Origin: an uncultured Burkholderiales bacterium
GTDB lineage: Bacteria > Pseudomonadota > Gammaproteobacteria > Burkholderiales > Burkholderiaceae_C
Length of the DNA stretch: 44,268 bases
NCBI GenBank assembly: GCA_903865035.1
Contig: CAIPII010000180.1
Location: 1-44,268 of the forward strand
Direction: 5' to 3'
The notes under the pieces are model-generated. The model was not told the DNA's origin. It saw nothing but the letters and a program-made list of their open reading frames with translations, and searched no databases. Shown piece by piece: positions 18,376 to 27,539 of this stretch. Each line of letters begins with the position of its first letter. The first letter of the stretch is position 1. The translations under genes were made by a program, and so were the position numbers.

Positions 18376-19499
18376 GAAATAACTTCATCAACCTCTTAGA
18401 GGCATTGCGAGGTTTGAAAAAAAACCTCGTCTTTTTGCTCTCGGCCTTGGGTGTCGTCATGGCTTTCATCGGTGCGCATTTGCTCAACATTGAGCACCCT
18501 GCGCAGCCACCAGCCTTTGAGCCCGCAATCTCTCCTTACCAGAGCGCTGTTTATGCCACAGGCATGATTGAGTCCTCTCAGGGTAGTGGCATCAACATCA
18601 GCACTTATGCCGAGGTCGCTGCAGTTGTCTCCAAGGTTTGGGTCAGGGAGGGTGATGTAGTCAAAGCACATCAATTGTTGATGACTTTGGATGATTCGGT
18701 CCAGCGCGAGAATGTCGATCAACTCTCATCACAGGTTCAAGTTGCTCTTGGACAGTTGAACGAGCTCAAAGCACAACCCCGAGCCGAAGTTTTGTCAGTG
18801 GTGAATGCACAGCACGTCTTGGCTTTGAGCGAATTGAAGAACTTGCAAGATCAATATGACAAAAGACAGAATACCTATGAAATGGATGCAAATGCCATTA
18901 CCCAAGATGCTTTGGATAATGCAATGAACTTGGTCCTTCAAGCTCGGGCAAATGAGCAAGTGGCTTTGAGACAACTCAACTTGACCCAATCGGGCGCTTG
19001 GAGTTATGACATCCGAAATCAACGCCATCAATACGAGGCCTTGCAAAAGTCTTATGCTGCAGCGAAGGCTTTGGATCAGAAATATTTCATCAAAGCAAAG
19101 TCTGATGGCGTGGTTTTGTCCATCAACACACCTGTTGGTGGCTTTGTCTCGTCTCAAGGCAGTTACAACCCCTACACTCAGGGCTACGAACCGGTGATGG
19201 TGCTGTCAACCCAGCAAAGCACATTGTCGGTCAGGTGCTTCGTCGATGAAATTTTGATCTCTAAATTGCCACTTGGCTCCGAGATGCGGGCTCAAATGAG
19301 TTTGAGGGGCACCAACTTGAAAATTCCCCTCAAATTTCAACGCATTCAGCCACTGGTCTCGACCAAAATACAGCTGTCAAACCAGCGATTGGAAAAAGTC
19401 GATTTAAGGGTGCTGCCAATCCTCTTTACTTTTGAGACCCAAGGACTTCCAAGCCTTTATCCAGGACAAATGGTGGATGTTTATATTGGAAAGCAATGA
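18372..19499 (+). CDS. HlyD-family periplasmic adaptor (membrane fusion protein, DevB-like)
   Basis: N-terminal TM helix, lipoyl-like 'VWVREGDVVKAHQLLMTLDDS', coiled coil, 'IKAKSDGVVLSINTPVGGFVS'. Confidence 0.9.
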   Translation: MRNNFINLLEALRGLKKNLVFLLSALGVVMAFIGAHLLNIEHPAQPPAFEPAISPYQSAVYATGMIESSQGSGINISTYAEVAAVVSKVWVREGDVVKAHQLLMTLDDSVQRENVDQLSSQVQVALGQLNELKAQPRAEVLSVVNAQHVLALSELKNLQDQYDKRQNTYEMDANAITQDALDNAMNLVLQARANEQVALRQLNLTQSGAWSYDIRNQRHQYEALQKSYAAAKALDQKYFIKAKSDGVVLSINTPVGGFVSSQGSYNPYTQGYEPVMVLSTQQSTLSVRCFVDEILISKLPLGSEMRAQMSLRGTNLKIPLKFQRIQPLVSTKIQLSNQRLEKVDLRVLPILFTFETQGLPSLYPGQMVDVYIGKQ

Positions 19500-21043
19500 A
19501 GCGCAATTGCTCCCAAAGCTTCACAAACGACATGGGCTTGATATCTAGCAAACCCAAAAGACAAGATCAACGCATGGGTCTTGCTCTCATTGGCTTGGCT
19601 TTGTTGACACTCACTTCTTGCATGCTGGGACCCGATTACGTATCACCCAAAGAACCGACATCGACCACCTACGAACACGAGCACGCTGATTTGAGCTCTG
19701 AATACCCGAGAAATTCAGGGCCACAATTTGAGATGAGCACTAAACTCCAACCCCAATGGTGGAGTGTGTTTGAGGATGAGGACTTGAACGCAATGATGCA
19801 AAGCGCCATTCAAAACAATCCAAGTCTTCAAGCGCAAATGGCCAACTTGCGAAGAAGTCAGTTTGCGCTCCAAGCGGGTCATGGAGGCTTTTTCCCTCAA
19901 GTTGGGATGGGTATTCAATCCTCTCACATTCAGGGTGCGCCCCTTCAAAGTGGTTCTCAAGCGCCAGCCACACTCTTTAGTGTGACCACAGCTTTGAGCA
20001 CCGTTTCTTTTCCGCTGGACATCTTTGGACTCCAAAGGCGATCTGTTCAAAGCCTAAGTGCCCAAAGTAAGCAACAAATGTACTTGGGGGCGGTCGCTTA
20101 TTTGACTCTCACCGGTAACCTCGCTCTCACGGCATTTAGCGCTGCAGGCTACAGGTATGAGTTGGCGCAACTTCAACAAATAGACCTTTACCAACAAAGG
20201 ATTTTGCAACTTCACAAAGTGCAGCATGCCTCCGGATGGCTCAGTTTCTCAACACTCTTATCGGCTGAATCACAACTCAATGCAACAAGTGTCTTGATGG
20301 AGTCCTTGGCTCAAAGTTTGAGTGATGCAGAGCATTTGCTCTCCAGTCTGTCGGGCGTGGAGGTGGGGTTGTTCAACGCTCCAAGGTTGAACATCTTGGA
20401 TGTTCGAGTGCCAGACAACTTGCCTCTCATGCTTCCTTCAGAGTTGATACACAACAGACCCGATATCATGGCGGCTGAGGAGTCAATGCGAGCAGCCAGC
20501 GCCAACATTGGTGTTGCCACGGCCAGCATGTTCCCAAGTATCTCAATAGGGGGAACCTTGGGTGTGGTTACGCCAAAGTTTGAGAGCTTGAGTCCAAGCA
20601 TGCAAAAATTTTGGAGCATAGGCCCCTCGATCAATGTTCCCATCTTCTCTGGAGGTCAGCAGTTCAACCAACTCCAAGCAGCCCAAGAGAGTTTTCTACA
20701 AGCCCAAGGCCTTTATCGACAGACCGTTCTGGACGCTTTCGTACAAGTGTCCAACGCCATGAATGCCATTGGCCACGATGCAAAAATTCAAGAAGACAAG
20801 CACCATGTAATGGAGATGAATGAAACCCTCTGGAGGCTAAAAGTGGCAGGCCAGCGCTCTGGACTTGTTGGCGAGGAAGAGGTTTTGCAAGCCCGGGTTG
20901 ATTGGCTTCAAGCACGTGTTCAATACATCTCAAGTCTCACGCAAAGATTTGAGCATACAGCACAACTGTTGGTCTCCTTAGGGGGGAATAGCATCAATGG
21001 CTCTGAATTGCCGTTGATGAAGGACCAAGTCACAATCCCATGA
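19496..21043 (+). CDS. NodT/TolC-type outer membrane efflux lipoprotein
   Basis: Lipobox 'LALLTLTSCMLGPDYVSPKEP'; 'WWSVFEDEDLNAMMQSAIQNNPSLQAQMANLRRSQ'; 'NRPDIMAAEESMRAASANIGVATASMFPSISIGG'. Confidence 0.95.
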   Translation: MKRNCSQSFTNDMGLISSKPKRQDQRMGLALIGLALLTLTSCMLGPDYVSPKEPTSTTYEHEHADLSSEYPRNSGPQFEMSTKLQPQWWSVFEDEDLNAMMQSAIQNNPSLQAQMANLRRSQFALQAGHGGFFPQVGMGIQSSHIQGAPLQSGSQAPATLFSVTTALSTVSFPLDIFGLQRRSVQSLSAQSKQQMYLGAVAYLTLTGNLALTAFSAAGYRYELAQLQQIDLYQQRILQLHKVQHASGWLSFSTLLSAESQLNATSVLMESLAQSLSDAEHLLSSLSGVEVGLFNAPRLNILDVRVPDNLPLMLPSELIHNRPDIMAAEESMRAASANIGVATASMFPSISIGGTLGVVTPKFESLSPSMQKFWSIGPSINVPIFSGGQQFNQLQAAQESFLQAQGLYRQTVLDAFVQVSNAMNAIGHDAKIQEDKHHVMEMNETLWRLKVAGQRSGLVGEEEVLQARVDWLQARVQYISSLTQRFEHTAQLLVSLGGNSINGSELPLMKDQVTIP

Positions 21044-22182
21044 AGATGAATGGCATTTATTTAATCGGTTTCAAATTATTGGTCAATGACAAGGGTAAAT
21101 TCACAGCCCTCTTGATGGGCATCACCTTCTCGGTTTTTTTAATGGTTCAGATGACTTCCATGTTCGCTGGAATCATGAATCATGCATACGCAAATGTCAC
21201 CAACATTGGTGCTGAGATGTGGGTGATGGATCCAGCAGTCAATATGGGTTCAAGCTCAATTCCTATGCCCGACTCGTTGCTCAATGCGGTCAAGAGTATC
21301 GATGGGGTGAGCTACGCGGTACCTTTATTTTTAGGCAGTGCACAAGCGAAATTGAGCAGTGGTAGCTACCAAAGCGTGACCATCATCGGTTTAGATGACG
21401 CAACGCTTTTTGGACGTCCCATCATGCAAGAAGGTGAGTTGAGTAACATCTTTGCTGAAAACGCCTTTTTGGTGGTCAAGGACGATGAATATACAAAATT
21501 AGGCAGTCCTCGCGTTGGCGACAGTTTTGAGCTCAATGACAACCGAGCTACGATAGTGGGCATTGCCAAGGCGGCTGCAAATGGCTTGAATGGCGTGCCA
21601 ACGCTTTACACAACGTATAAAAAAGCCATCGAATACATACCCACTACTCGTTTCACCATCTCCTTTGTATTGGTCAAGCCAAAAAGTGTTCAAGATATTG
21701 CTCACATCAAATCCGAAGTGCAAAAACTGGGTTATGTGGCAAGAACAAAGGCGGAATTCAACGAAGTGATTTCCAATTTCTACATTTTTAAAACGGGTAT
21801 TGGCATTAACTTGCTCTTGATGACCATCATCAGTTTCATCATTGGTTTATCCATCTCTGGGCAAACCTTTTACACCTTCATCTTAGAAAACTTAGAGAAA
21901 TTCGGTGCTTTGAAAGCCATTGGAGCCAAAAGCTCTCAATTGATCGAGATGATTCTCTTCATGGCCACTTTCACCGCACTCACCGGTTATGGATTGGGTA
22001 TTGGTTTGGTGACCTTGATGATTTTTTATGCCCGCTCTCATATCGCAGGTTATGCAGCCGTCACCACCAACTGGAATTTAGGACTTGCTTTTGCAATGGT
22101 CGTTGTGATCGCTGCTCTGTCCAGTGTGTTTGGAATTAGACGGGTTTTGAAGATTGAGCCTTTTGATATCTTTAGAGGGTAG
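21040..22182 (+). CDS. ABC transporter permease (FtsX/MacB/DevC-like)
   Basis: MacB-like periplasmic domain plus C-terminal FtsX-type TM segments ('LENLEKFGALKAIGAKSSQLIEMILFMATFTALTGYGLGIG', 'SVFGIRRVLKIEPFDIFRG'). Confidence 0.93.
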   Translation: MKMNGIYLIGFKLLVNDKGKFTALLMGITFSVFLMVQMTSMFAGIMNHAYANVTNIGAEMWVMDPAVNMGSSSIPMPDSLLNAVKSIDGVSYAVPLFLGSAQAKLSSGSYQSVTIIGLDDATLFGRPIMQEGELSNIFAENAFLVVKDDEYTKLGSPRVGDSFELNDNRATIVGIAKAAANGLNGVPTLYTTYKKAIEYIPTTRFTISFVLVKPKSVQDIAHIKSEVQKLGYVARTKAEFNEVISNFYIFKTGIGINLLLMTIISFIIGLSISGQTFYTFILENLEKFGALKAIGAKSSQLIEMILFMATFTALTGYGLGIGLVTLMIFYARSHIAGYAAVTTNWNLGLAFAMVVVIAALSSVFGIRRVLKIEPFDIFRG

Positions 22183-22242
22183 AGCGTTTTTATTATTGGC
22201 CGCTCTCGTCCAATCGGTATTGCCTGCTCGTTGATGAAGGGT

Positions 22243-23079
22243 TTATTGCTTTGCCCCCAAATTGAGTTCTTTCAAAAAGGTCTCCAGTCCCAGCCAAGAT
22301 CTTGCATCAGACAAAGGGTTGTAAAAAGCGCCTTTGGTCTGATCGGTTCCAGACGATGGATCTGTAAACGCATGCTTGGTACCACTGTAGTTGACAAATT
22401 GCAGATCCACTTTAGCAAGTCTCATCTCTTGCTCGAAGGCCTCGATGTCCTTCAATGGCACATTGGGATCATCAGCTCCGTTGAAGACGATCACTGGAGA
22501 TTTGATGTTCTTGGCGTCTGCTGGAGTAGGGGTGTCAAGCATGCCGTGGTAGACCACAACACCAGCCAAAGGGGCAGCGTCACGCGCCAACTCCAATACG
22601 GCGGTGCCTCCAAAGCAATAACCCAAGGCTACGATTTTATGGCGGTCAACGCGGGGGTGCTTGCTCAGCACTTGGTAGGCCAATTGCATCCTTTGGCGAA
22701 GCTTCGTGCGGTCCTTCATGAAGACCTCCATCGCTGCAGCAGCTTCCTTGCCTCTTGCGGGTTGTGCGCCTTCTGAGTAGATGTCTGCCACCAAAACCAC
22801 ATATCCCATCTTGGCCAAAGCCTTGGCCCTCATTTGTGTGTACTCTCCAGGCCCGGTCCAAGTGGGGCCCATCAAAATGGCCGGCAATTGACCGCTCAGT
22901 GAGTTGTCGTAAGCCAGCTGGCCCACGAAGTTCAAATTGCTGGCCTGATAAGGGGCTTTTTCAACTACAACTTCAGCATGAGAAATCTGGCTCACACAGG
23001 TGCACAATATCAATGCAATTGAACTCAAGCATCTATTCCAATTGAAGGGGGATCGAGCGAGTTTGATGATCAAGTTCAT
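22243..23079 (-). CDS. Dienelactone hydrolase family protein with signal peptide
   Basis: 'GYVVLVADIYSEGAQP', nucleophile 'ALGYCFGGTAVLELARD', 'NGADDPNVP' and 'YSGTKHAFT'. Confidence 0.92.
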   Translation of the reverse strand: MNLIIKLARSPFNWNRCLSSIALILCTCVSQISHAEVVVEKAPYQASNLNFVGQLAYDNSLSGQLPAILMGPTWTGPGEYTQMRAKALAKMGYVVLVADIYSEGAQPARGKEAAAAMEVFMKDRTKLRQRMQLAYQVLSKHPRVDRHKIVALGYCFGGTAVLELARDAAPLAGVVVYHGMLDTPTPADAKNIKSPVIVFNGADDPNVPLKDIEAFEQEMRLAKVDLQFVNYSGTKHAFTDPSSGTDQTKGAFYNPLSDARSWLGLETFLKELNLGAKQ

Positions 23080-23244
23080 GGTGTGTACTCCAGCTGTAGT
23101 TCTTAAATCTCTAGTCTGTCATTTAACCACTGATTGTTAAACAGTGCATCGGGCTTTTCAGCCAAACTCATTTCAAAAGAGCCGCAAGCAAACCTACACT
23201 TCATCAATCTTCGTCTGCTTAGCCCCATCAAAGGACTCAAGTCC

Positions 23245-24312
23245 TCAATAGGCGGGATCTCTGTGAACTGTGCGAATGGCATCGATCGCCTCTAGTGTTG
23301 CGGCATCAAGAGTGGTTCCCCAAGCGTCACAGTTCTCATCGAGCTGATCAATTGAGGTCACTCCAATGATGGTGCTCGTGACTTGCCATTTGTTGTAGCA
23401 AAAAGCCAAAGCCATTTGAGTCGGAGTCATCCCTTTGTCTTTTGCAAGACTGTTGTAGGCTTTGGCAGCAATCCAAGCCGTCTCGCGGCCCCAACGCTGT
23501 TTGCGAACGGATTCATACTTGGAGATGCGGGCTTCTTTGGGGGCATGCTCTCCAGTTGTTCCTGAGTGATCGTATTTGCCACTCAACAGTCCAAATCCCA
23601 ATGGTGAATAGGCTAGCAGTGACACCTTGTAGTGATAAAGACTTTCATCCAAGGCATTTTCAACCAAACGATTGATCAGACAGTAAGGGTTTTGAACACT
23701 CGCAATACGAGGAAGTCCATGCATTTCAGATAATTTGATGAACTCTCCAACTCCATAGGGCGTCTCATTGGAGAGGCCAATGGCTCTCACTTTGCCCTGT
23801 GAGACGAGTTTTCCAAGGGCCTGGAGTTGTTCATGGATGGAGGAGGTGTTGGCATCTAAGAGTTCTGGGTTGAAGTCGCGAATACCAAAAGCGGGAACGT
23901 GTCGAACGGGCCAATGTATTTGATAAAGATCAATGACATCGATGTTCAGTCGCTTCAGGCTATTGTTACAGGCTTGTTCAATGTCGTTGGCGCTTAGGTT
24001 TGGACTTCCGCCTCTGACCCAAGGCATGCCTCTTGAAGGACCAGCCACTTTGGTGGCAATCAACACTTTGTCTCGTTGAGAAGGTTTGTTTTTGATCCAT
24101 TGACCGATGATTTTTTCGGTCAAGTTGAAGGTTTCAGCCCGCGTGGGCACGGAGTACATCTCCGCTGTGTCAAAGAAATTGATTCCTCGATCGATGGCGT
24201 GGTCCATGATGGCGTGAGCATCAGTTTCGCTCACCTGTTCACCAAAAGTCATGGTGCCCAAGCAAATGGGTGACACCATCAGATCGGATTGACCGAGTTG
24301 TACGTTTTTCAT
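23245..24312 (-). CDS. Aldo/keto reductase (Tas-like)
   Basis: 'LGQSDLMVSPICLGTMTFGEQ', 'INFFDTAEMYSVP', 'DVIDLYQIHWPVR', 'RAIGLSNETPYGV', 'LLAYSPLGFGLLSGKY'. Confidence 0.94.
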   Translation of the reverse strand: MKNVQLGQSDLMVSPICLGTMTFGEQVSETDAHAIMDHAIDRGINFFDTAEMYSVPTRAETFNLTEKIIGQWIKNKPSQRDKVLIATKVAGPSRGMPWVRGGSPNLSANDIEQACNNSLKRLNIDVIDLYQIHWPVRHVPAFGIRDFNPELLDANTSSIHEQLQALGKLVSQGKVRAIGLSNETPYGVGEFIKLSEMHGLPRIASVQNPYCLINRLVENALDESLYHYKVSLLAYSPLGFGLLSGKYDHSGTTGEHAPKEARISKYESVRKQRWGRETAWIAAKAYNSLAKDKGMTPTQMALAFCYNKWQVTSTIIGVTSIDQLDENCDAWGTTLDAATLEAIDAIRTVHRDPAY

Positions 24313-24345
24313 GTGATCAATCAGCTTTCAAATGGAGTGAGGATT

Positions 24346-24885
24346 TCAGCAACCCGAGTTATTGGTGCTGCCATCTGGCATTGTGGTGTTGCAAAAAATG
24401 GCATCTTCGAGTTTGGCGGCGTCCAAATTTGCACCTTTGAGCACAGAACCCTTGAGGGATGCATTTTTGAGGTTAGCACCCGCGAGGTTGGCCTGAGTGA
24501 GGTCTGCCCCATCAAGCAAGGTTTCTCTGAGGTAAGCGTTTGAGAAATTGGCCCCAATGAGTTTGGCTTGGCGAAGGTCAGCCTTTCTCAGATTGCCACT
24601 TTCAAAATTGCTGTTGAGCGTTCTTTTTTCCATCACGCGCGGGCTCAGATCAGCTTTTGATAAATCCGCACCTGAAAGATTTGCGTTTTGAAAATCCGCC
24701 CCCTTCATGTCTCTTGCAGCCAAGGGAGCGTTGGTCAAGTCACAGTATTTGCAAACGTTGGTGGTTTTGAAGTCTTCAAATTTTTGCGATTCAAACGCAT
24801 TGACACCCAAGGGAAGTAGTGCGTTGATCGAAAGAGTGATCAAGGCTACAGCTTTTCCTGATTTCGCGGTGAGCTTGGATTTCAT
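24346..24885 (-). CDS. Secreted pentapeptide-repeat protein
   Basis: Signal peptide then A(D/N)LxxA repeats (ADLSGADLSKADL...GADLTQANLAGANLKNASLKGSVLKGANL), Cys pairs 'CKYCDL' and C-terminal 'FCNTTMPDGSTNNSGC'. Confidence 0.93.
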   Translation of the reverse strand: MKSKLTAKSGKAVALITLSINALLPLGVNAFESQKFEDFKTTNVCKYCDLTNAPLAARDMKGADFQNANLSGADLSKADLSPRVMEKRTLNSNFESGNLRKADLRQAKLIGANFSNAYLRETLLDGADLTQANLAGANLKNASLKGSVLKGANLDAAKLEDAIFCNTTMPDGSTNNSGC

Positions 24886-25463
24886 TTGCTCAAACCCGCA
24901 ATGTAGTGGCCCAAGTTCTCAATGTCTTGATCGCTCAAGGTGCTGGCCACACTGGTCATGTTGCCAGCGTCGTTGGTGCGTGTTTTTTCTTTAAAAGCGT
25001 GCAGCGTTTTGATGATGTAGTCGTAGTTTTGACCAGCCACTTTGGGAATTTCGTTTTGTCCTCTGAATTCACCCAAGTGACACATTGCACACAAGGTTTC
25101 ATCGGCTTTGGCGAAACCCAACTTGGCTTTTTCTGGATCGGCCTTGAATTTTTTGTCGGAGAGTGTTTGTTGAGCAAAGTAATTTCCCAACTCCCTCATT
25201 TCATCGCGTGTCAGTCCTGCAGCCATGGGCGTCATCATGGGGTTGGAGCGTCTGCCTTCTTGAAAGTCTCGCAGTTGGAGGTAAATGTAGCGAGCGTTTT
25301 GTGCTGCCAAGCTGGGTGTCTCTGGCATGATTGAATTGCCGTTAGGGCCATGACAGGCAAAACAAGCTTCTGCTTTTGGGGGCACTTGTGCAAAAGAGGG
25401 GGCGCACACCGAGATGATCAAACCGAAAAAGAGGGGGTTCAAGAAATTCAATGTTTGTTTCAT
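24882..25463 (-). CDS. Diheme c-type cytochrome (c4/c553-like)
   Basis: Two heme motifs, CFACHG and CAMCH; signal peptide from MKQTLNFLNPLFFG. The track start at 25517 lies upstream of the terminator, so 25463 is preferred. Confidence 0.92.
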   Translation of the reverse strand: MKQTLNFLNPLFFGLIISVCAPSFAQVPPKAEACFACHGPNGNSIMPETPSLAAQNARYIYLQLRDFQEGRRSNPMMTPMAAGLTRDEMRELGNYFAQQTLSDKKFKADPEKAKLGFAKADETLCAMCHLGEFRGQNEIPKVAGQNYDYIIKTLHAFKEKTRTNDAGNMTSVASTLSDQDIENLGHYIAGLSK

Positions 25464-25483
25464 TTGGAGTTGAGAGGTAATTG

Positions 25484-25514
25484 CAAAAAAAAGGCCTGCA
25501 CAGATGGCAGGCCT
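25484..25514 (-). terminator. Intrinsic terminator between the PQQ-dehydrogenase and cytochrome c genes
   Basis: Minus strand: AGGCCTGC/GCAGGCCT stem followed by TTTTTTTT. A second hairpin, CGGTGT/ACACCG, lies at 25523-25541. Confidence 0.85.
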
Positions 25515-25553
25515 CATTTTATCGGTGTTTAAAAGACACCGTGAGTTGTGAGT

Positions 25554-27242
25554 TTAAGGTAGTGCAAAGACAACCACAGAGTTACCGCGCTTGGCATCAA
25601 TTTGGTTGTTGCCGCCTGCAGCAACTGCTACATATTGTTTGCCATTCACAGTGTATGAAACTGCAGGAGCATTCACACCTGCACCAGTTTGGTATTCCCA
25701 GAGTTTCTTGCCGTTTTTGGCATCAAAGGCTCTGAAGTATCCATTGGCTTCACCGTTGAAAACCAAATTACCAGCGGTTGTCAATACACCACCAATCAAA
25801 GGCTCGTTGGTGTCAAATTTCCAAGCGACTTTGCCAGTGTCCACATTCACAGCGGACAAGCGACCGGTTTGCTTTTCTGTGGGGATGGTTTTGAATGCGC
25901 CACCCAACCAGAGCTTACCACCAGGGTACTTGGAGGGCTCCACGTGATAGGTCATGGGCTGGAGCAAGTTGGCTGCATAGGTCAAACGAGTCTCAGGATT
26001 GAAGGCCATAGGGCTCCACTCAACACCACCATTGGCACCAAGCATCATCTTTGCGCCATCTTTTGTTGGAAGTGTCCACATGCCATCTTGTGGAACCATG
26101 CCCTCGGAGTAGCGGATCAACTCGCCTGTGTTTCTGTCATGAATGTAGACGTAACCGGTCTTACCAGCATGCATGGCCACTTTGACCATTTTGCCGTCTT
26201 TGCCCTTGGCTTCGGTCAAGATCACTGGGGACACAGCATCCAAGTCCCACACGTCGTGCGCCACGTATTGGTAGTGCCATTTGTATTTGCCTGTATTGAG
26301 GTCAATCGCAACCATGGAGTCGGTGTAGAGATTGTCGCCAGGACGCTCAGTGCCGTAGAGGTCAGGGCTTGGATTGCCGACCACAAAGAAGACCGTGTTG
26401 CTCTCGGTGTCAACTGCAGGTGCCATCCATACACCACCGCCCAATGTTTTGTAAAAGTCTCCGCCTTGCTTGGCAAACTGAGCCTTTTCTGCGGCGATGT
26501 CACGGTGCATGTCCTTGCCTGTCGCATCGTTGGCAGCCCAAACCCCTTCGTGACCTGTCTCAGGAATGGTGTTGAAGGTCCATTGGAGTTTGCCTGTTGC
26601 TGCATCAAATGACTTTACAAAGCCACGGATACCGTATTCTCCACCGTTGGTTCCAATCAAGATGCGGCCATTGACGGCTACAGGTGCCATGGTCTCTGAA
26701 TAACCCAGTTCTGGGTCTGCAATTTCAGTGTCCCAAATCAGCTTGCCTGTCTTGGCGTCCAGTGCAACGAGCTTGGAGTCCAAAGTGCCCATGAACACTT
26801 TATCACCAGCAATGGCAACGCCTCTGTTGTTAGGGCCGCAGCAGTATGTGGTCACAGGACCCATTTTGTGCTTGTAGTGCCACATTTCCTTGCCAGTTGC
26901 CGCATCAATGGCGTAAACGTGGTTGTAGGAAGTGGTGAGGTACATCACGCCATCGACCACAATGGGAGCGGTCTCCATGGACTCTAAAACTTCAGTTTGA
27001 AATGTGAAGGCAGGGCGCAATTTGGCCACATTGCTTGAGTTGATTTGTTTGGCGGGATAAAAACGAGTTTGTGCGTAACTTCCGTTGGAGTGAAGGAAGT
27101 TTTTACTGTCTATAGCAGCAGCGCTCAACTGGGCTTGATCAACGGAGATCGCCTTGGGGACCTCTGCCAAGGCAGAGGCAGCCATCAAGGAGCTCACAGC
27201 CATGCCAATCAAACTTTTTGTTGCGAATCCAAATTTCTTCAT
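25554..27242 (-). CDS. PQQ-dependent alcohol dehydrogenase (methanol/ethanol dehydrogenase family quinoprotein)
   Basis: Signal peptide; vicinal Cys '[13 protein letters not shown]'; '[32 protein letters not shown]'; '[26 protein letters not shown]'; active-site region '[11 protein letters not shown]'; repeated DAxTGKxxW propeller motifs. Confidence 0.95.
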   Translation of the reverse strand: MKKFGFATKSLIGMAVSSLMAASALAEVPKAISVDQAQLSAAAIDSKNFLHSNGSYAQTRFYPAKQINSSNVAKLRPAFTFQTEVLESMETAPIVVDGVMYLTTSYNHVYAIDAATGKEMWHYKHKMGPVTTYCCGPNNRGVAIAGDKVFMGTLDSKLVALDAKTGKLIWDTEIADPELGYSETMAPVAVNGRILIGTNGGEYGIRGFVKSFDAATGKLQWTFNTIPETGHEGVWAANDATGKDMHRDIAAEKAQFAKQGGDFYKTLGGGVWMAPAVDTESNTVFFVVGNPSPDLYGTERPGDNLYTDSMVAIDLNTGKYKWHYQYVAHDVWDLDAVSPVILTEAKGKDGKMVKVAMHAGKTGYVYIHDRNTGELIRYSEGMVPQDGMWTLPTKDGAKMMLGANGGVEWSPMAFNPETRLTYAANLLQPMTYHVEPSKYPGGKLWLGGAFKTIPTEKQTGRLSAVNVDTGKVAWKFDTNEPLIGGVLTTAGNLVFNGEANGYFRAFDAKNGKKLWEYQTGAGVNAPAVSYTVNGKQYVAVAAGGNNQIDAKRGNSVVVFALP

Positions 27243-27539
27243 CGTTTGTCCTGTTGGGTTAAAGTTTCTATCTCAATTGATAGCCAAATGTCTTTTGCAT
27301 GAGTACCCAAAGCGTGGCGGCTTATCGAACTCACGAGACAGACCAATAGCTTTTTGCCCCGAGAAAACTGGGTGTTTTGTCAAAGTCTTTGACTTTTACT
27401 TTGGCTTGCGAATGCTATACTAAATTTGTGAATTTTGATCCATGTTCAAGAGCCAATTAGGGTTAATACCGTATCTTGTGACATGGCTCAAGCCTCAAAA
27501 AACTTTACGTTCATTGTTTAGCTTACACACACACCTCAA

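Noticed and set aside
22231-22776. 181-aa plus-strand ORF
   Set aside because: Antisense to the dienelactone hydrolase; no domain signal.
25464-25517. Upstream start for cytochrome c at 25517
   Set aside because: It would place the start within the intrinsic terminator; the 25463 start gives a proper signal peptide.
25689-26612. 307-aa plus-strand ORF
   Set aside because: Antisense to the PQQ-ADH, which has unambiguous motifs; His/Val/Cys-rich shadow translation.
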